Translations under genes and position numbers: made by a program | Shown here: positions 1-9,100 of the stretch, in pieces | Position numbering within the stretch: position 1 is the first letter of the stretch | How the letters are laid out: every line of letters starts with the position of its first letter | Notes under the pieces: generated by a model | What the model was told of the DNA's origin: nothing | Seen by the model: the letters and a program-made list of their open reading frames with translations, nothing else | Databases searched by the model: none | DNA from: Longimicrobium sp. | Lineage (GTDB): Bacteria > Gemmatimonadota > Gemmatimonadetes > Longimicrobiales > Longimicrobiaceae | NCBI GenBank assembly: GCA_036387335.1 | Contig: DASVTZ010000105.1 | Location: forward strand, 1 to 64,000 | Reading direction: 5' to 3' | DNA: 64,000 bases

Positions 1-1329
1 CCAGAGATCCCGGTAGCCGAGGACCAGCTCTTCGGCCGGCAGGCCGAGCTCGTTGGTGACCAGCACGTACTTGCCGTCGTGCCGGGCCGCGGCTCGGACG
101 CGGGCGGGGTCGATCCGCAGCTTTCCATCCGCGCCCTTCGCCAGGTAGCGTGCGTAGCCGGGCTTGGTGAGTAGCGATCGGCCGGCGCGCGTGGTTCCGG
201 ATGCAGCGCCCTTCCTCCGGTCGGCGAGCGCCGCCCCGAGCCGCTCCAGGATCGTGGTGCGAGTGCGGGCGTCCCGCTCCGCCCGCGCCTCGCTGCGGCA
301 GAGCAGGTAGCGCAGGGTGCGGGCTCCGTCCTCGATCTGCGTATCCTTGACGCCGAGCCCCTCGCGCACCGGGCGGTAGCGGCCGCGCAGCGAGAGCAGG
401 CGCGCCTCCAGCGCGGGATCGGTCCGCAGCGGAAAGCCGAGAAGGTACTTGAGGCGGCGCGATTCGAGGAAGTCGAGGTTCGCCTGGCTCACCATCCCCC
501 GGTCCCCCACGAACAGGAAGTGCCGGGGCCGCAGGCCCAGGAGGTCTCGCGTGACCTCTTCCACCGTGCTCACGTCGATGCGGTTGCCCGGATAGATCCA
601 GTGACGCACCGGGATGCCGTCGCGGTTGATCGCCAGCGCGACCACGATCTGCGGCAGGTCCGGACGCTTCTTCTTCGAGTACCCGTGGCGCCGGAGCCCT
701 CCCTCGGGGTCCGCCTGTTCGAGGTGGAAGCTGACGCTGGTCGTGTCGTAGAAGAGGACCGAGACGTCGGCGCTGAGCAGGTCCGTCACCTGGAAGTACA
801 GGTGCTCCTGCAGCTCGGGCATCCCGGCGTGGAGGAAGTCCATGGCGCGATACAGGTGCTGCACCTCGATCTCGGCGCCGCCGCGGTCGAGCCCTGGAAT
901 CCAGGCGCTGGCGCCGGCCCAGCGGGAGCAGGCGAGCTTCGAGGCCGGAGCGAGCGCACGGTGCGCGACGAGGGCGAAGAGCGCCCGCTCCACCGGCTGC
1001 GCGAACGCGCGCGCTTCGAGCGCGTGGGTAAAGAACCGGTCCAGCCCCAGCTCCCTCCAGAGCGAATCGAGGAGGTGCGTGCCCCCGAACGTCCACGTGC
1101 GGGTCACTTCCAGGCCCGGGGCAGCCGGCGGCGCAGCGGGATCGAGATACCCGCCGAGCTGGTCTACCAGACGCTGGATCTGCTCGAGGTCGAGCTGGTC
1201 CGTGCGTCCAAAGGAGTGGAGGATGCGGGTTTGCACACGGCCCTGCGCGTCCCGCTCGCCTTCGACGAGCTGGAGGTAGCGGGTGTCAGGGCCGCGCTTG
1301 CGCGGTGAGACGACTTCGCGGAGGTACAT
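1..1329 (-). mobile_element. IS1634-type transposase, 3' end beyond window
   Basis: The minus-strand reading frame is open from the ATG at 1329 to the left edge (about 443 codons). It encodes a DDE transposase that catalyses cut-and-paste transposition of its IS. The N-terminal half (MYLREVVS...) carries the lead-in typical of IS1634 proteins. The RNase H-like core has the first catalytic Asp in 'VLFYDTTSVSF' and the second in 'FLFVGDRGMVS'. The segment 'GYSKKKRPDLPQIVV' between them is typical of IS1634/IS4-like enzymes. The catalytic Glu of the Y-R-E-K region should lie beyond position 1. No frameshift or stop was seen, so the copy could be intact. The long ORF on the opposite strand (520-1308) is its shadow. 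The IS end was not located. Confidence 0.85.
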
Positions 1330-1549
1330 GTGCAACAGGATAGATGATATCCTGATGCGGAGTCAAGGTGGATTATAAATCCATGTACAACAAGTTTTCG
1401 GCAAATCCAACGATTTCGGGTATAAAAGTCCAGCATTGGCGCCAATTCGGTCTGCCGCGTGTAGCTTTAACTGTCGAACACCTGCTGTACGCATCCCGCG
1501 ATAAGAGGTAGACTCAAATCTCCCTCTCTCCTCTACCGCACGAGAACCT
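1330..1549. other. non-coding stretch between transposase and antitoxin-like gene
   Basis: This 220-bp stretch is clearly more AT-rich than its surroundings and holds no convincing gene. It should contain the right terminus of the IS and the promoter of the next gene. A short palindrome GGATT-ATA-AATCC sits at 1370-1382. I could not identify the IS terminal inverted repeat without the other end of the element. Confidence 0.4.
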
Positions 1550-1741
1550 ATGTCCGTGAGTGCCAAGCAGCTGCTCCGCGAGGCGGTGGAGCGGCTCCCG
1601 GAGGATGCGACCGTGGAGGATGCCATGGATCGGCTGTACTTCGTCTCGAAAGTCGCTCGCGGGCTGCAGGCCGCCCATCGCGGTGACGTGGTGACGCACG
1701 AGGAAGCTCGCCGTATCCTGCTGGAGGACCGGCGGGGCTGA
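1550..1741 (+). CDS. small antitoxin-like protein, orphan
   Basis: This 63-residue acidic, helical protein starts MSVSAKQLLREAVERLPEDA and contains 'ATVEDAMDRLYFVSKVARGL' followed by 'THEEARRILLE'. Short proteins of this build are commonly antitoxins of RelE/ParE-type modules: an N-terminal helix, a pro-acidic linker, and a C-terminal 'HEEARRLL' segment that would contact the toxin. No toxin gene follows; the next gene is convergent and ends 15 bp away. The function is inferred from shape only. It lies beside an IS element, so a partner may have been lost. Confidence 0.55.
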   Translation: MSVSAKQLLREAVERLPEDATVEDAMDRLYFVSKVARGLQAAHRGDVVTHEEARRILLEDRRG

Positions 1742-1755
1742 ACGAACGCCTGCCT

Positions 1756-3984
1756 TTACGCAGTAACGGGTGTGCCGGGGGTGGCGGCGAGGAGGCGTTC
1801 GGCGTCGGCGGGGGTGAGGGGGCGGGCGAAGAGGAAGCCCTGGCCGAAGCGGCACCCCATCCGCAGCAGCGCGCTCGCCTCCTCCTCCGTCTCCACGCCC
1901 TCGGCGACCGTTTCCAGGTGCAGGATCTCCGACAGCGAGAGGAGCGTGCGGATCACCGCCTCCAGCGCGGGGTCGGAGCGCATCTGGTGCACGAAGGAGC
2001 GGTCGATCTTGAGCGTGTCCAGCGGAAGCCGGTGGAGGTAGGCCAGCGAGGAGTACCCCGTGCCGAAGTCGTCGATGGCCACGCGCACGCCCGACGCCCG
2101 CAGCCGGTGCAGGAGCGGCCCGACGGCGGCCGGGTCGTCCATGATAACGCTCTCGGTGATCTCCAGGTGCAGGCGGTCCGGCGCGAAGCCCGTCTCGCCG
2201 AGCAGATCCTGGATTTCCTGCGCGAGGGCGGGACGCAGGAAGTGGCGGGTGGACAGGTTCACCGAGAGCCAGAGCTCCTCCATCCATGGGTGCGAGCCGC
2301 GCCACGCCTGCATCTGCCTGCACCCCTCGCGCAGCGCCCACCGCTCCAGCGCCGTCACGATCCCCGTCTGCTCGGCCAGGGGGATGAAGTCGGCGGGAGA
2401 GCAGAGGCCCAGGGTCGGGTGCTCCCAGCGCATCAGCGCCTCGAAGCCCACCAGCTCGCGCGTGTCCAGGCGGACAACGGGCTGGTAGTGCAGCCGCAGC
2501 TCGCCGCGCCCGGTCGCGTGGCGCAGCTCGCCCTCCATGGCGACCTGGGCCAGCGAGTGGGCGTGCAGCTCGTCGTCGGCCACCTCGAAGCGCGACCGGC
2601 CCCGGGCCTTGGCGCGGTACATGGCCGCGTCGGCGTCGCGCAGCGCGTCCTCGGGGCGTGCGAAGCCGGTGGAGCTGACGGCGATCCCCATCGACACCGT
2701 GACCACCACCGGCTCCCCGCCTGCGTCGATGGGCGCCACGAGCGCGTGCTGGATGCGCTGCGCCACCAGCGAGGGCTCGTCCACGTCCTCCACCAGCAGC
2801 GCGAACTCGTCGCCGCCCAGCCGCGCCACGCTGTCGCCGTGGCGAAGGCACTGCTCCAGCCTGCGCGCCACCACCGTCAGCACCGCGTCGGCCGCAACGT
2901 GGCCCACGCGGTCGTTGATGACCTTGAAGCGGTCCAGGTCCAGAAAGATGACGGCGAAGTGGAACGCCGGCTGGCGGTGCGTGCGGGCGATGGCGCGCTC
3001 CAGGCGGTCCAGGAAGAGGGCGCGGTTGGGGAGGCCGGTGAGCGAGTCGTGGAGCGCGTCGTGGACGAGCTGCTCCTCGAAGCGCTTCCGCTCGGAGATG
3101 TCGGACTGCGATCCCACCATCCGCACGATCGAGCCGTCCGGGCCCACCACGCGCACGCCGCGCACCAGCACCCATCGCCAGCTCCCGTCGCTGTGGGAGA
3201 TGCGGTGCTCGGACTCGAAGTGCGTGCCGACCGGGCCGCCTGCCGGGAAGAGCTCCGCGTCCACCCGCGCGCGGTCGGCGGGGTGGATGCGGCCGAGCCA
3301 GGCTTCGGGGCCCTCCTCGTCATCCGGCGCGCCGGCGATCTCGCGCCAGCGCGGCGAGAGGTAGAGGGTGCCCGCGGCCACGTCCCAGTCCCACAGCCCG
3401 TCGTTGGCGCCGAGGGCGGCGAGCGCGTAGCGTTCCTCGCTGGCGGCGATCTCGAGCTCGGCGCGCAGGCGGTTGCGCACCACCACCCAGAACAGCCCCA
3501 GGATCGCCACCAGGTAGCTGGCGAAGAGGAGGGGGCTCATCCGCGGCTCGGCTACGCGTGACGCGACCACCGTAACCGCCGCCAGCGTGGCGAGCCCGTA
3601 GATCGTCAGCGAGATGGTGCCGCGGAAGAGCATGCTGATGACCGCCACGATCACCATCAACCCGAGCGCGTACTCGGGCGCGAAGTCGTTGAGGTCCATC
3701 AGCAGCACGACCCAGCCGGTCACCGTCGCGAACGTCACGTGCATGACGAAGACGAAGCCCGGCCGGCCCGGTACGTACGAGGCGATGTACAGCGCGGCGC
3801 ACACCGCGGCGACCACGAAGCGGTACGACCACGGGTCGTTCGCCCCCGGCATGGCCACGCGGTACACGCCCCCGAATCCCAGGATGCAGGCGACCGCCAG
3901 CAACGCGATCAGCCGGAGGGTGAGCGCTTCTTTTTCAGGAAGACCGGCGGCCACGTGGGACGCCGGACGAACCGGGAGGGCCAT
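1756..3984 (-). CDS. membrane-bound PAS-GGDEF-EAL cyclic-di-GMP enzyme
   Basis: This 742-residue protein is predicted to make and/or degrade cyclic-di-GMP at the inner membrane. Residues about 23-170 form five or six hydrophobic segments. A PAS domain follows at about 185-300, ending in 'GSQSDISERKRFEE', then GGDEF at about 310-475 and EAL at about 490-740. The cyclase motif GGDEF (390-394) is intact and preceded by an RxxD inhibitory site (RHGD, 381-384). The phosphodiesterase motif EAL (515-517) is intact, as are 'DDFGTGYSS' and 'EGVET'. Both activities are therefore possible. The gene is divergent from the UPF0126 gene across about 300 bp without other features. Confidence 0.93.
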   Translation of the reverse strand: MALPVRPASHVAAGLPEKEALTLRLIALLAVACILGFGGVYRVAMPGANDPWSYRFVVAAVCAALYIASYVPGRPGFVFVMHVTFATVTGWVVLLMDLNDFAPEYALGLMVIVAVISMLFRGTISLTIYGLATLAAVTVVASRVAEPRMSPLLFASYLVAILGLFWVVVRNRLRAELEIAASEERYALAALGANDGLWDWDVAAGTLYLSPRWREIAGAPDDEEGPEAWLGRIHPADRARVDAELFPAGGPVGTHFESEHRISHSDGSWRWVLVRGVRVVGPDGSIVRMVGSQSDISERKRFEEQLVHDALHDSLTGLPNRALFLDRLERAIARTHRQPAFHFAVIFLDLDRFKVINDRVGHVAADAVLTVVARRLEQCLRHGDSVARLGGDEFALLVEDVDEPSLVAQRIQHALVAPIDAGGEPVVVTVSMGIAVSSTGFARPEDALRDADAAMYRAKARGRSRFEVADDELHAHSLAQVAMEGELRHATGRGELRLHYQPVVRLDTRELVGFEALMRWEHPTLGLCSPADFIPLAEQTGIVTALERWALREGCRQMQAWRGSHPWMEELWLSVNLSTRHFLRPALAQEIQDLLGETGFAPDRLHLEITESVIMDDPAAVGPLLHRLRASGVRVAIDDFGTGYSSLAYLHRLPLDTLKIDRSFVHQMRSDPALEAVIRTLLSLSEILHLETVAEGVETEEEASALLRMGCRFGQGFLFARPLTPADAERLLAATPGTPVTA

Positions 3985-4280
3985 GCTTACGGCGGTGAGG
4001 GGAGCCGTGGACGGGGCGGTTCAGCCCGGGCGGTCTGGCCGGGGCTGTCCATCCTGCGTGGGAAACAGGTGCAGGACCGGAGGAGGATACCCGCGTTTCC
4101 CTACAGTCGCAACCAACTCGTTGTTCCCAACGTTGGACATCCGCGGCGCCGGCGTCCATAATGGCCGGGGCACCGCCGGCGACTTCGGCAGCTTGGCCCG
4201 CACGTTACCTCGTCCGAGCTTCCGATACGAACCGCTCGGAATGGAAAAGGAATGGCGCCGCTCTTGATGAATCCCCGCGC

Positions 4281-4898
4281 GTGACCGTCTACGTCCTGGA
4301 CCTGCTCGGGGTGGCCGTGTTCGCCATCAGCGGCGCACTCTCGGCCGGGCGAAAGGGCCTGGACCTGCTGGGCGTGCTCGTCATCGCGGTCGTCACGGCC
4401 ATCGGCGGCGGCACCACGCGCGACCTCCTCCTGGACCGGCACCCCATCTTCTGGATCGCCGATCCCACCTACCTGGTCGTCATCACCGTCGCGGCGCTGC
4501 TCACCATCGTCTACGTGCGGCTGTGGCCGGCGCCGCTCAACTCGCTTCTCATCGCGGATGCCCTGGGCCTGGCGCTGTTCTCCATCATGGGCGCCCAGGT
4601 GGCGGAGGCCGCGGGGCTGCCGGGGATCATCGTGGTGCTGATGGGGACCATTACCGGGGTGGCGGGCGGCGTGCTCCGCGACGTGCTCAGCGCCGAGGTC
4701 CCGCTGATCCTGCGCCGCGACATCTACGCGACGGCCGCCATCGCCGGTGCCACGCTCTACCTGCTGGTGCAGGAGGCGGGGGTCGGCCGGCCCGCCGCGG
4801 CGGTGCTGGGGATGTTGGCGGTCGCGGTGCTCCGGCTGCTGGCGATCTTGCGCGGTCTTCGCCTGCCGGTCTTCCGCCTGCCGGAGGAACCGCGATAG
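4281..4898 (+). CDS. TRIC/UPF0126 family membrane channel
   Basis: The product is a 205-residue polytopic membrane protein with two internally similar halves, each with a glycine-rich segment ('[17 protein letters not shown]' and '[12 protein letters not shown]'), characteristic of UPF0126/TRIC proteins. Bacterial members are trimeric cation channels; some (YicG-like) have been linked to glycine transport. I chose the GTG at 4281 because it gives the usual family length. An upstream ATG at 4161 would add 40 charged residues before the first membrane segment. The next gene starts 14 bp downstream, suggesting co-transcription. Confidence 0.85.
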   Translation: MTVYVLDLLGVAVFAISGALSAGRKGLDLLGVLVIAVVTAIGGGTTRDLLLDRHPIFWIADPTYLVVITVAALLTIVYVRLWPAPLNSLLIADALGLALFSIMGAQVAEAAGLPGIIVVLMGTITGVAGGVLRDVLSAEVPLILRRDIYATAAIAGATLYLLVQEAGVGRPAAAVLGMLAVAVLRLLAILRGLRLPVFRLPEEPR

Positions 4899-4912
4899 CT
4901 TTGAGCGCCCGC

Positions 4913-5866
4913 ATGTCTCCTGAGCTCCGCGCGCGGGCCGCGTACGCCGCGGTTGCGATCGCCACCATCGTAGCCGGACTGGCGGTGCACCTCGGCGGCC
5001 TCCCCTTGTCGCCCGCCGTGCGCGACGTGGCGGGGGATGCGCTGTGGGCGGCGATGCTCACCTGGTGGATCAGCGCCCTCGTGCCGCGGATGGCGCTCGG
5101 CGCGCGGGCCGCGGTTGCCCTGGCCGTGTGCGTCGCGGTGGAGGCGAGCCAGCTGTATCATGCACCCGCGCTGGATGCAGTCCGCGCCACCGGGCTGGGG
5201 CACCTGGTGCTGGGGAGCGGCTTCGACCCGCGCGACTTCGCGGCGTATGCGCTCGGGGTGCTCGGGGCGGCCGCACTCGAGCGCGCGTGGCGCGGGCGTA
5301 CCACCGCGGCCAGATGTCTGACGCGCCATCTCAGGACCACCAGCCACCCGACCATCGCCATGCCAGATCTTCAAACCGCGCTCCAGGCGAATCACGAAGC
5401 AGTGCAGGCATTTCTCGCGTCGGCGCGGGCGCTGCCGCCGGACCGGTGGGATCGGCCGCGCGCGGAGGGCAAGTGGTCGCCGGGGCAGATCGTCGAGCAT
5501 CTCGCGCTGGCGTACGAGACCGGCGGCGAAGTTCTCCATGGCCGCTCGCCAGGCAAGGCCCCGCCACGGTTTCTGCGGCCGCTGATCCGCACGCTGCTGC
5601 TAAAACCCGTGCTGTGGCTCGGGCGTTTCCCGACGGCCAGCAAAGCGCCTTCGGTGATGCGGCCAGGTACCTCCCCCGGGCCCGCGCCCGTGCTCCTGGA
5701 TCGCTTCGAGACCGCTGTGGCGGCGTTTGAAAGCGCCGCGAGAAACCTGCGTAGCCCCACCGTCGACCACCCGGCGTTCGGCCGCCTTCCCGTCGTCGAT
5801 CTCGTGCGGCTGCAGGAGATCCACACGCGGCATCACCACCTGCAGCTGCCGTACGACGCCGCCTGA
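4913..5866 (+). CDS. DUF2809 membrane domain fused to DinB-like domain
   Basis: One frame of 317 codons joins two families. Residues 1 to about 130 are a DUF2809 membrane protein, recognised by 'GDALWAAML', 'EASQLYHAP' and 'RATGLGHLVLGSGF'. Residues about 150-317 are a DinB-type four-helix domain, with 'GKWSPGQIVEHLALAYE' and the C-terminal 'EIHTRHHHLQL', whose histidines could bind metal. The linker is arginine-rich and low in structure. An internal ATG at 5360 would give a separate 168-residue DinB protein. The sequence cannot show whether this is a true fusion or two genes lacking a stop between them. DinB-fold proteins are often metal-dependent thiol transferases; the substrate is unknown. 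Confidence 0.75.
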   Translation: MSPELRARAAYAAVAIATIVAGLAVHLGGLPLSPAVRDVAGDALWAAMLTWWISALVPRMALGARAAVALAVCVAVEASQLYHAPALDAVRATGLGHLVLGSGFDPRDFAAYALGVLGAAALERAWRGRTTAARCLTRHLRTTSHPTIAMPDLQTALQANHEAVQAFLASARALPPDRWDRPRAEGKWSPGQIVEHLALAYETGGEVLHGRSPGKAPPRFLRPLIRTLLLKPVLWLGRFPTASKAPSVMRPGTSPGPAPVLLDRFETAVAAFESAARNLRSPTVDHPAFGRLPVVDLVRLQEIHTRHHHLQLPYDAA

Positions 5867-5981
5867 CCCGCTGCTGCGCACTTGACGCACGCGGGACACC
5901 TATGCTAGTTATCGAGCAAGGTGCTGCTTTTCCACCACCATGGTGAAAAACCAGCATCCCCGCCCCCGAGGAGATCCCTCC

Positions 5982-6953
5982 ATGTCCACCCAGCTCCGCT
6001 TTCGCATCCTGGCTCGTCTGTGCTGTGTGGCCGTCGCGCTGAGCACGGGGTGCGCGCATGCTCGCGCGAGACCGGTGGGCGACTTCCACCAGCACCTGTT
6101 CGGGCCGGGGACGCAGGCGCTCTCGCCTACCCTGGAGCGGGTGACGGCACCGCGGCTGGTCGCGCTGCTCGATTCGGCGGGGATCCGGTACGCGGCCGTG
6201 TTCTCCATCGCGTACCAGTTCTCCAACCCGAACCGGCCTCCCGTGGCCGACGAGTACGCGCGGGTGCGTGCCGAGAACGACTGGACGGCGGAGCAGGTGG
6301 CGCTCTTTCCGGGGCGCCTCCGCGCCTTCTGCGCGGTGAATCCGCTCAGCGACTACGCACCCGTCGAGATCGAGCGGTGCGCGGCGGATGCGCGGCTGCG
6401 GACGGGGCTGAAGCTCCACTTCGGGAACTCGGACGTGCAGCTGGACCTGCCGGAGCAAGTCGAGCGCGTGCGGCGCGTCTTCCGGCTGGCCAACGAGCGG
6501 CGGATGGCGATCGTGGTGCACATGCGCCCTTCGGTCACGCGGCAGCGCCCGTACGGCGCGGCGTACGCGGGGACGTTCCTCACCGAGATCCTTCCCGCGG
6601 CGCCGGACGTCGTGGTGCAGATCGCGCACCTCGCGGGGGCCGGCCGGCTGGACGATGCACCGGTGGAGGCGGCGCTCGAGGTCTTCGTGCGGGCCGCCGC
6701 CGAGCGGGACCCGCGAATGAAGAACGTGTGGTTCGACGTCTCCGGGCTGGGCGGGCTCGGCGAATCGGCGGAGGTGTCGCGGCGCCTCGCGGCGAGCATC
6801 CGGCAGCTCGGCGTACAGCGCGTGCTGTTCGGGTCCGATGGAGCCGTGGGCGGCAACTCGCCGCTCGCTACCTGGAACGCCCTCCAGAAGCTGCCGCTCA
6901 CCGAGAGGGAGTTCGCCACGATCAAGCGGAATGTGCCGCCGTACATGCGATAG
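5982..6953 (+). CDS. amidohydrolase-like TIM-barrel lipoprotein
   Basis: This 323-residue exported protein is related to the metal-dependent amidohydrolases (amidohydrolase 2 type). The N-terminus ends in 'ALSTGC', a plausible lipobox. The metal motif HxH is in 'VGDFHQHLFG', a mid-barrel His is in 'MAIVVHMRPSV', further His in 'VVVQIAHLAGAG', and the C-terminal Asp in 'RVLFGSDGA'. Start choice: GAGGAG at 5968-5973 sits 8 bp before the ATG at 5982, and the signal peptide begins there. The substrate is unknown. It stands alone between a DinB-fusion gene and a GNAT gene. Confidence 0.85.
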   Translation: MSTQLRFRILARLCCVAVALSTGCAHARARPVGDFHQHLFGPGTQALSPTLERVTAPRLVALLDSAGIRYAAVFSIAYQFSNPNRPPVADEYARVRAENDWTAEQVALFPGRLRAFCAVNPLSDYAPVEIERCAADARLRTGLKLHFGNSDVQLDLPEQVERVRRVFRLANERRMAIVVHMRPSVTRQRPYGAAYAGTFLTEILPAAPDVVVQIAHLAGAGRLDDAPVEAALEVFVRAAAERDPRMKNVWFDVSGLGGLGESAEVSRRLAASIRQLGVQRVLFGSDGAVGGNSPLATWNALQKLPLTEREFATIKRNVPPYMR

Positions 6954-7023
6954 CTCCATCGAGGGCCTTGCCACGCACCGCGCCGCGAACGACTCTTCCC
7001 CGGACGCGGAAACCGGGGGCACG

Positions 7024-7479
7024 ATGCGAGTGGTGAGGCTGGGCGAGGGCGACCGCGACGTCGCGAGGCGTTTGTTCACGCTGATGGCGGAGGTGTTCGA
7101 CGAGGGATGCGAGCCGCTGGGCGATGCATACCTCGACCGCCTTCTCGCCCGAGAGGAGTTCTGGGCGGTCGCGGCCTTCGACGACGACGAGCTGGTGGGA
7201 GGGCTGACCGCGCACACGCTGCCCATGACGCGGTCGGAATCGGCGGAGATCTTCATCTTCGACATCGCCGTGCATGCGGACCACCAGCGCAGGGGCGTCG
7301 GACGGCGGCTGGTGACGATGCTGCGTGAAGACGCCGCGCGCGCGGGTATCGAGACCATCTTCGTACCGGCGGACAACGACGACGAGCACGCGCTCGACTT
7401 CTACCACGCGCTTGGAGGAGACCCCGCGCCGGTCACCATCTTCACGTTCTCGTCCACGGACGATTCCCCACACGCCTGA
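7024..7479 (+). CDS. GNAT acetyltransferase resembling AAC(3)-I
   Basis: This 151-residue GNAT protein transfers acetyl from acetyl-CoA. The pantetheine/phosphate loop is 'HADHQRRGVGRRL'. The strand before it, 'AEIFIFDIAV', the early segment 'FWAVAAFDDDELVGGLTAHT' and the C-terminal 'VPADNDDEHALDFYHALGG' resemble aminoglycoside 3-N-acetyltransferases of the AAC(3)-I group ('EIYIYDLAV', 'QADYGDDPA' in that family, from memory). Aminoglycoside acetylation is therefore possible but not shown; many chromosomal relatives have other substrates. The start follows a non-coding gap after the amidohydrolase. Confidence 0.75.
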   Translation: MRVVRLGEGDRDVARRLFTLMAEVFDEGCEPLGDAYLDRLLAREEFWAVAAFDDDELVGGLTAHTLPMTRSESAEIFIFDIAVHADHQRRGVGRRLVTMLREDAARAGIETIFVPADNDDEHALDFYHALGGDPAPVTIFTFSSTDDSPHA

Positions 7480-7496
7480 CTCCCTCCACGGCATCC

Positions 7497-8261
7497 ATGC
7501 AAGCCTCCGCGCCCCAGACCATCGACGAGATCATCGCGGCCCTCAACGCCATTCTGGACAGGGCGTTGCGCGAGGGGGAGCGCATCGGCTACTTCGCCGC
7601 GCTGTACGAGCGCGTCACCACCAACGTGCGGCGTGCGCTGGTGGCCGGCAACGTGTTCCAGGACAACGCGCGCATGGAGCGGCTGGACGTGGTGTTCGCG
7701 AGCCGCTTCCTCCATGCGTGGGAGCAGCACTGCGCGGGAGCCCAGCCCAGCCGGAGCTGGCAGGTGGCGTTCGGCGCGCTGAACGATCCCACTCCGCTCG
7801 TCGTGCAGCACCTGCTCCTGGGGATGAACGCGCACATCAACCTGGACCTGGGGATCGCCGCGGCCACGGTAGCGCCGAACCCCGCCGAGCTGGAAGCGCT
7901 GTGGCCCGACTTCAAAAAGATCAACGAGGTGCTCTCCCGCCTGGTGCGCGTCGTGGAGGATGAGCTCGCCGAGATCTCGCCCCGCCTGGCCCGCATCGAG
8001 GAGATCGCGCCCTCGCTGGAGGACCGCATCTTCGACTTCGGCATCGACGTGGCGCGCGACTTCGCCTGGGCGCTGGCCAGGGATCTCGCGCAGTCGCCGG
8101 CCGACCAGTGGCCACGCGTGATCGCGCAGCGGGACGCGACGGTCGCGGAGCTCGGGGGCGCGCTCTACCCGCTGCACGGCCTGGCCGGCTTCGCGGAGAA
8201 GTGGATCCGCGAAGGGGAGTCGAACGACATCCGCTACAACATCCAGGTCGTCGCCGAATGA
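7497..8261 (+). CDS. DUF5995 family protein
   Basis: This 254-residue, soluble, mostly helical protein matches DUF5995: 'IGYFAALYERVTTNVRRAL', 'RMERLDVVFASRFLHAW', 'LLLGMNAHINLDLGIA' and a C-terminal 'FAEKWIREGE'. The conserved His/Asp positions in 'NAHINLDLG' suggest a possible active site. The family has no established function. The gene starts 17 bp after the GNAT gene and 21 bp before a methyltransferase, so the three are probably co-transcribed. Confidence 0.85.
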   Translation: MQASAPQTIDEIIAALNAILDRALREGERIGYFAALYERVTTNVRRALVAGNVFQDNARMERLDVVFASRFLHAWEQHCAGAQPSRSWQVAFGALNDPTPLVVQHLLLGMNAHINLDLGIAAATVAPNPAELEALWPDFKKINEVLSRLVRVVEDELAEISPRLARIEEIAPSLEDRIFDFGIDVARDFAWALARDLAQSPADQWPRVIAQRDATVAELGGALYPLHGLAGFAEKWIREGESNDIRYNIQVVAE

Positions 8262-8282
8262 GCGTATCGGCGGCGGGGCGGC

Positions 8283-9038
8283 ATGGCTGAGTTCGCGGAC
8301 CACTTCTCTGGCGCCGCCGCCGAGTACGCGCGCTTCCGCCCGCGCTACCCGGCGGCGCTCTTCGCGTACCTGGTCTCGCTGGTGCCGAACCCGGCGCTCA
8401 CCTGGGATTGCGCCACCGGGAGCGGGCAGGCCGCCGTCGCGCTCGCAGAGCATCTTCCGCGGGTGGTCGCCACCGATGCGAGCGCGGAGCAGATCGCGCA
8501 CGCGGAGCCGCATCCGCGCGTCGAGTACCGGGTTGCGCCGGCAGAGCGGAGCGGACTGGAAGCGGCTTCGGCGGATCTGGTCACGGTCGCGCAGGCGCTG
8601 CACTGGTTCGACCTGCCCGCCTTCTACGCGGAGGCGGCGCGGGTGCTGCGGCCCGGCGGCGTGATCGCGGTCTGGTGCTACGGGCACATGGTGATGCCAG
8701 ACACGGCGTTACAGCAGACGCTCGACCGCTTCTATTCGGAGACGGTCGGCCCTTACTGGCCCCCGGAGCGCCGGTTGGTCGAGGAAGGATATGGCGGGCT
8801 GCACTTCCCCTTCATCGAGATCCCGGCTCCTTCCTTTGCGATGGAGATGCGAACGAGCCTGGACGGACTGCTCGGCTACCTCGGCACATGGTCCGCGACG
8901 CAGCGATACGTCCAGGCAACCGGCCGCGATCCGCTCCCGGAGCTGAGGCCCGAGCTGGAGAAGCATTGGGGCGATCCCCAGGCGCAGATCACGGTGCGCT
9001 GGCCTCTGTCGTTGCGCGTCGGGCGCACGCGCGGCTGA
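8283..9038 (+). CDS. class I SAM-dependent methyltransferase
   Basis: The product is a 251-residue Rossmann-fold methyltransferase of the Methyltransf_11 type. Motif I is 'WDCATGSGQAAVAL', the acidic residue at the end of strand 2 is in 'VVATDASAEQ', and motif IV is 'ADLVTVAQALHWFD'. 'RVLRPGGVIAVWCYG' is the typical post-motif. This 'ALHWFD' type resembles a broad group of bacterial and fungal methyltransferases of unknown substrate. It follows DUF5995 with a 21-bp gap. Confidence 0.88.
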   Translation: MAEFADHFSGAAAEYARFRPRYPAALFAYLVSLVPNPALTWDCATGSGQAAVALAEHLPRVVATDASAEQIAHAEPHPRVEYRVAPAERSGLEAASADLVTVAQALHWFDLPAFYAEAARVLRPGGVIAVWCYGHMVMPDTALQQTLDRFYSETVGPYWPPERRLVEEGYGGLHFPFIEIPAPSFAMEMRTSLDGLLGYLGTWSATQRYVQATGRDPLPELRPELEKHWGDPQAQITVRWPLSLRVGRTRG

Positions 9039-9100
9039 TTAAGGTGCATTCACGCTGAACCTTCTTGTTCCGCTCAGCTCGTCCAGGTACATCGACACCA

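Noticed and set aside
1918-3561. 547-codon + strand open frame
   Set aside because: It is antisense to the GGDEF-EAL gene, His/Arg/Val-rich without domains, and arises from GC-rich third positions.
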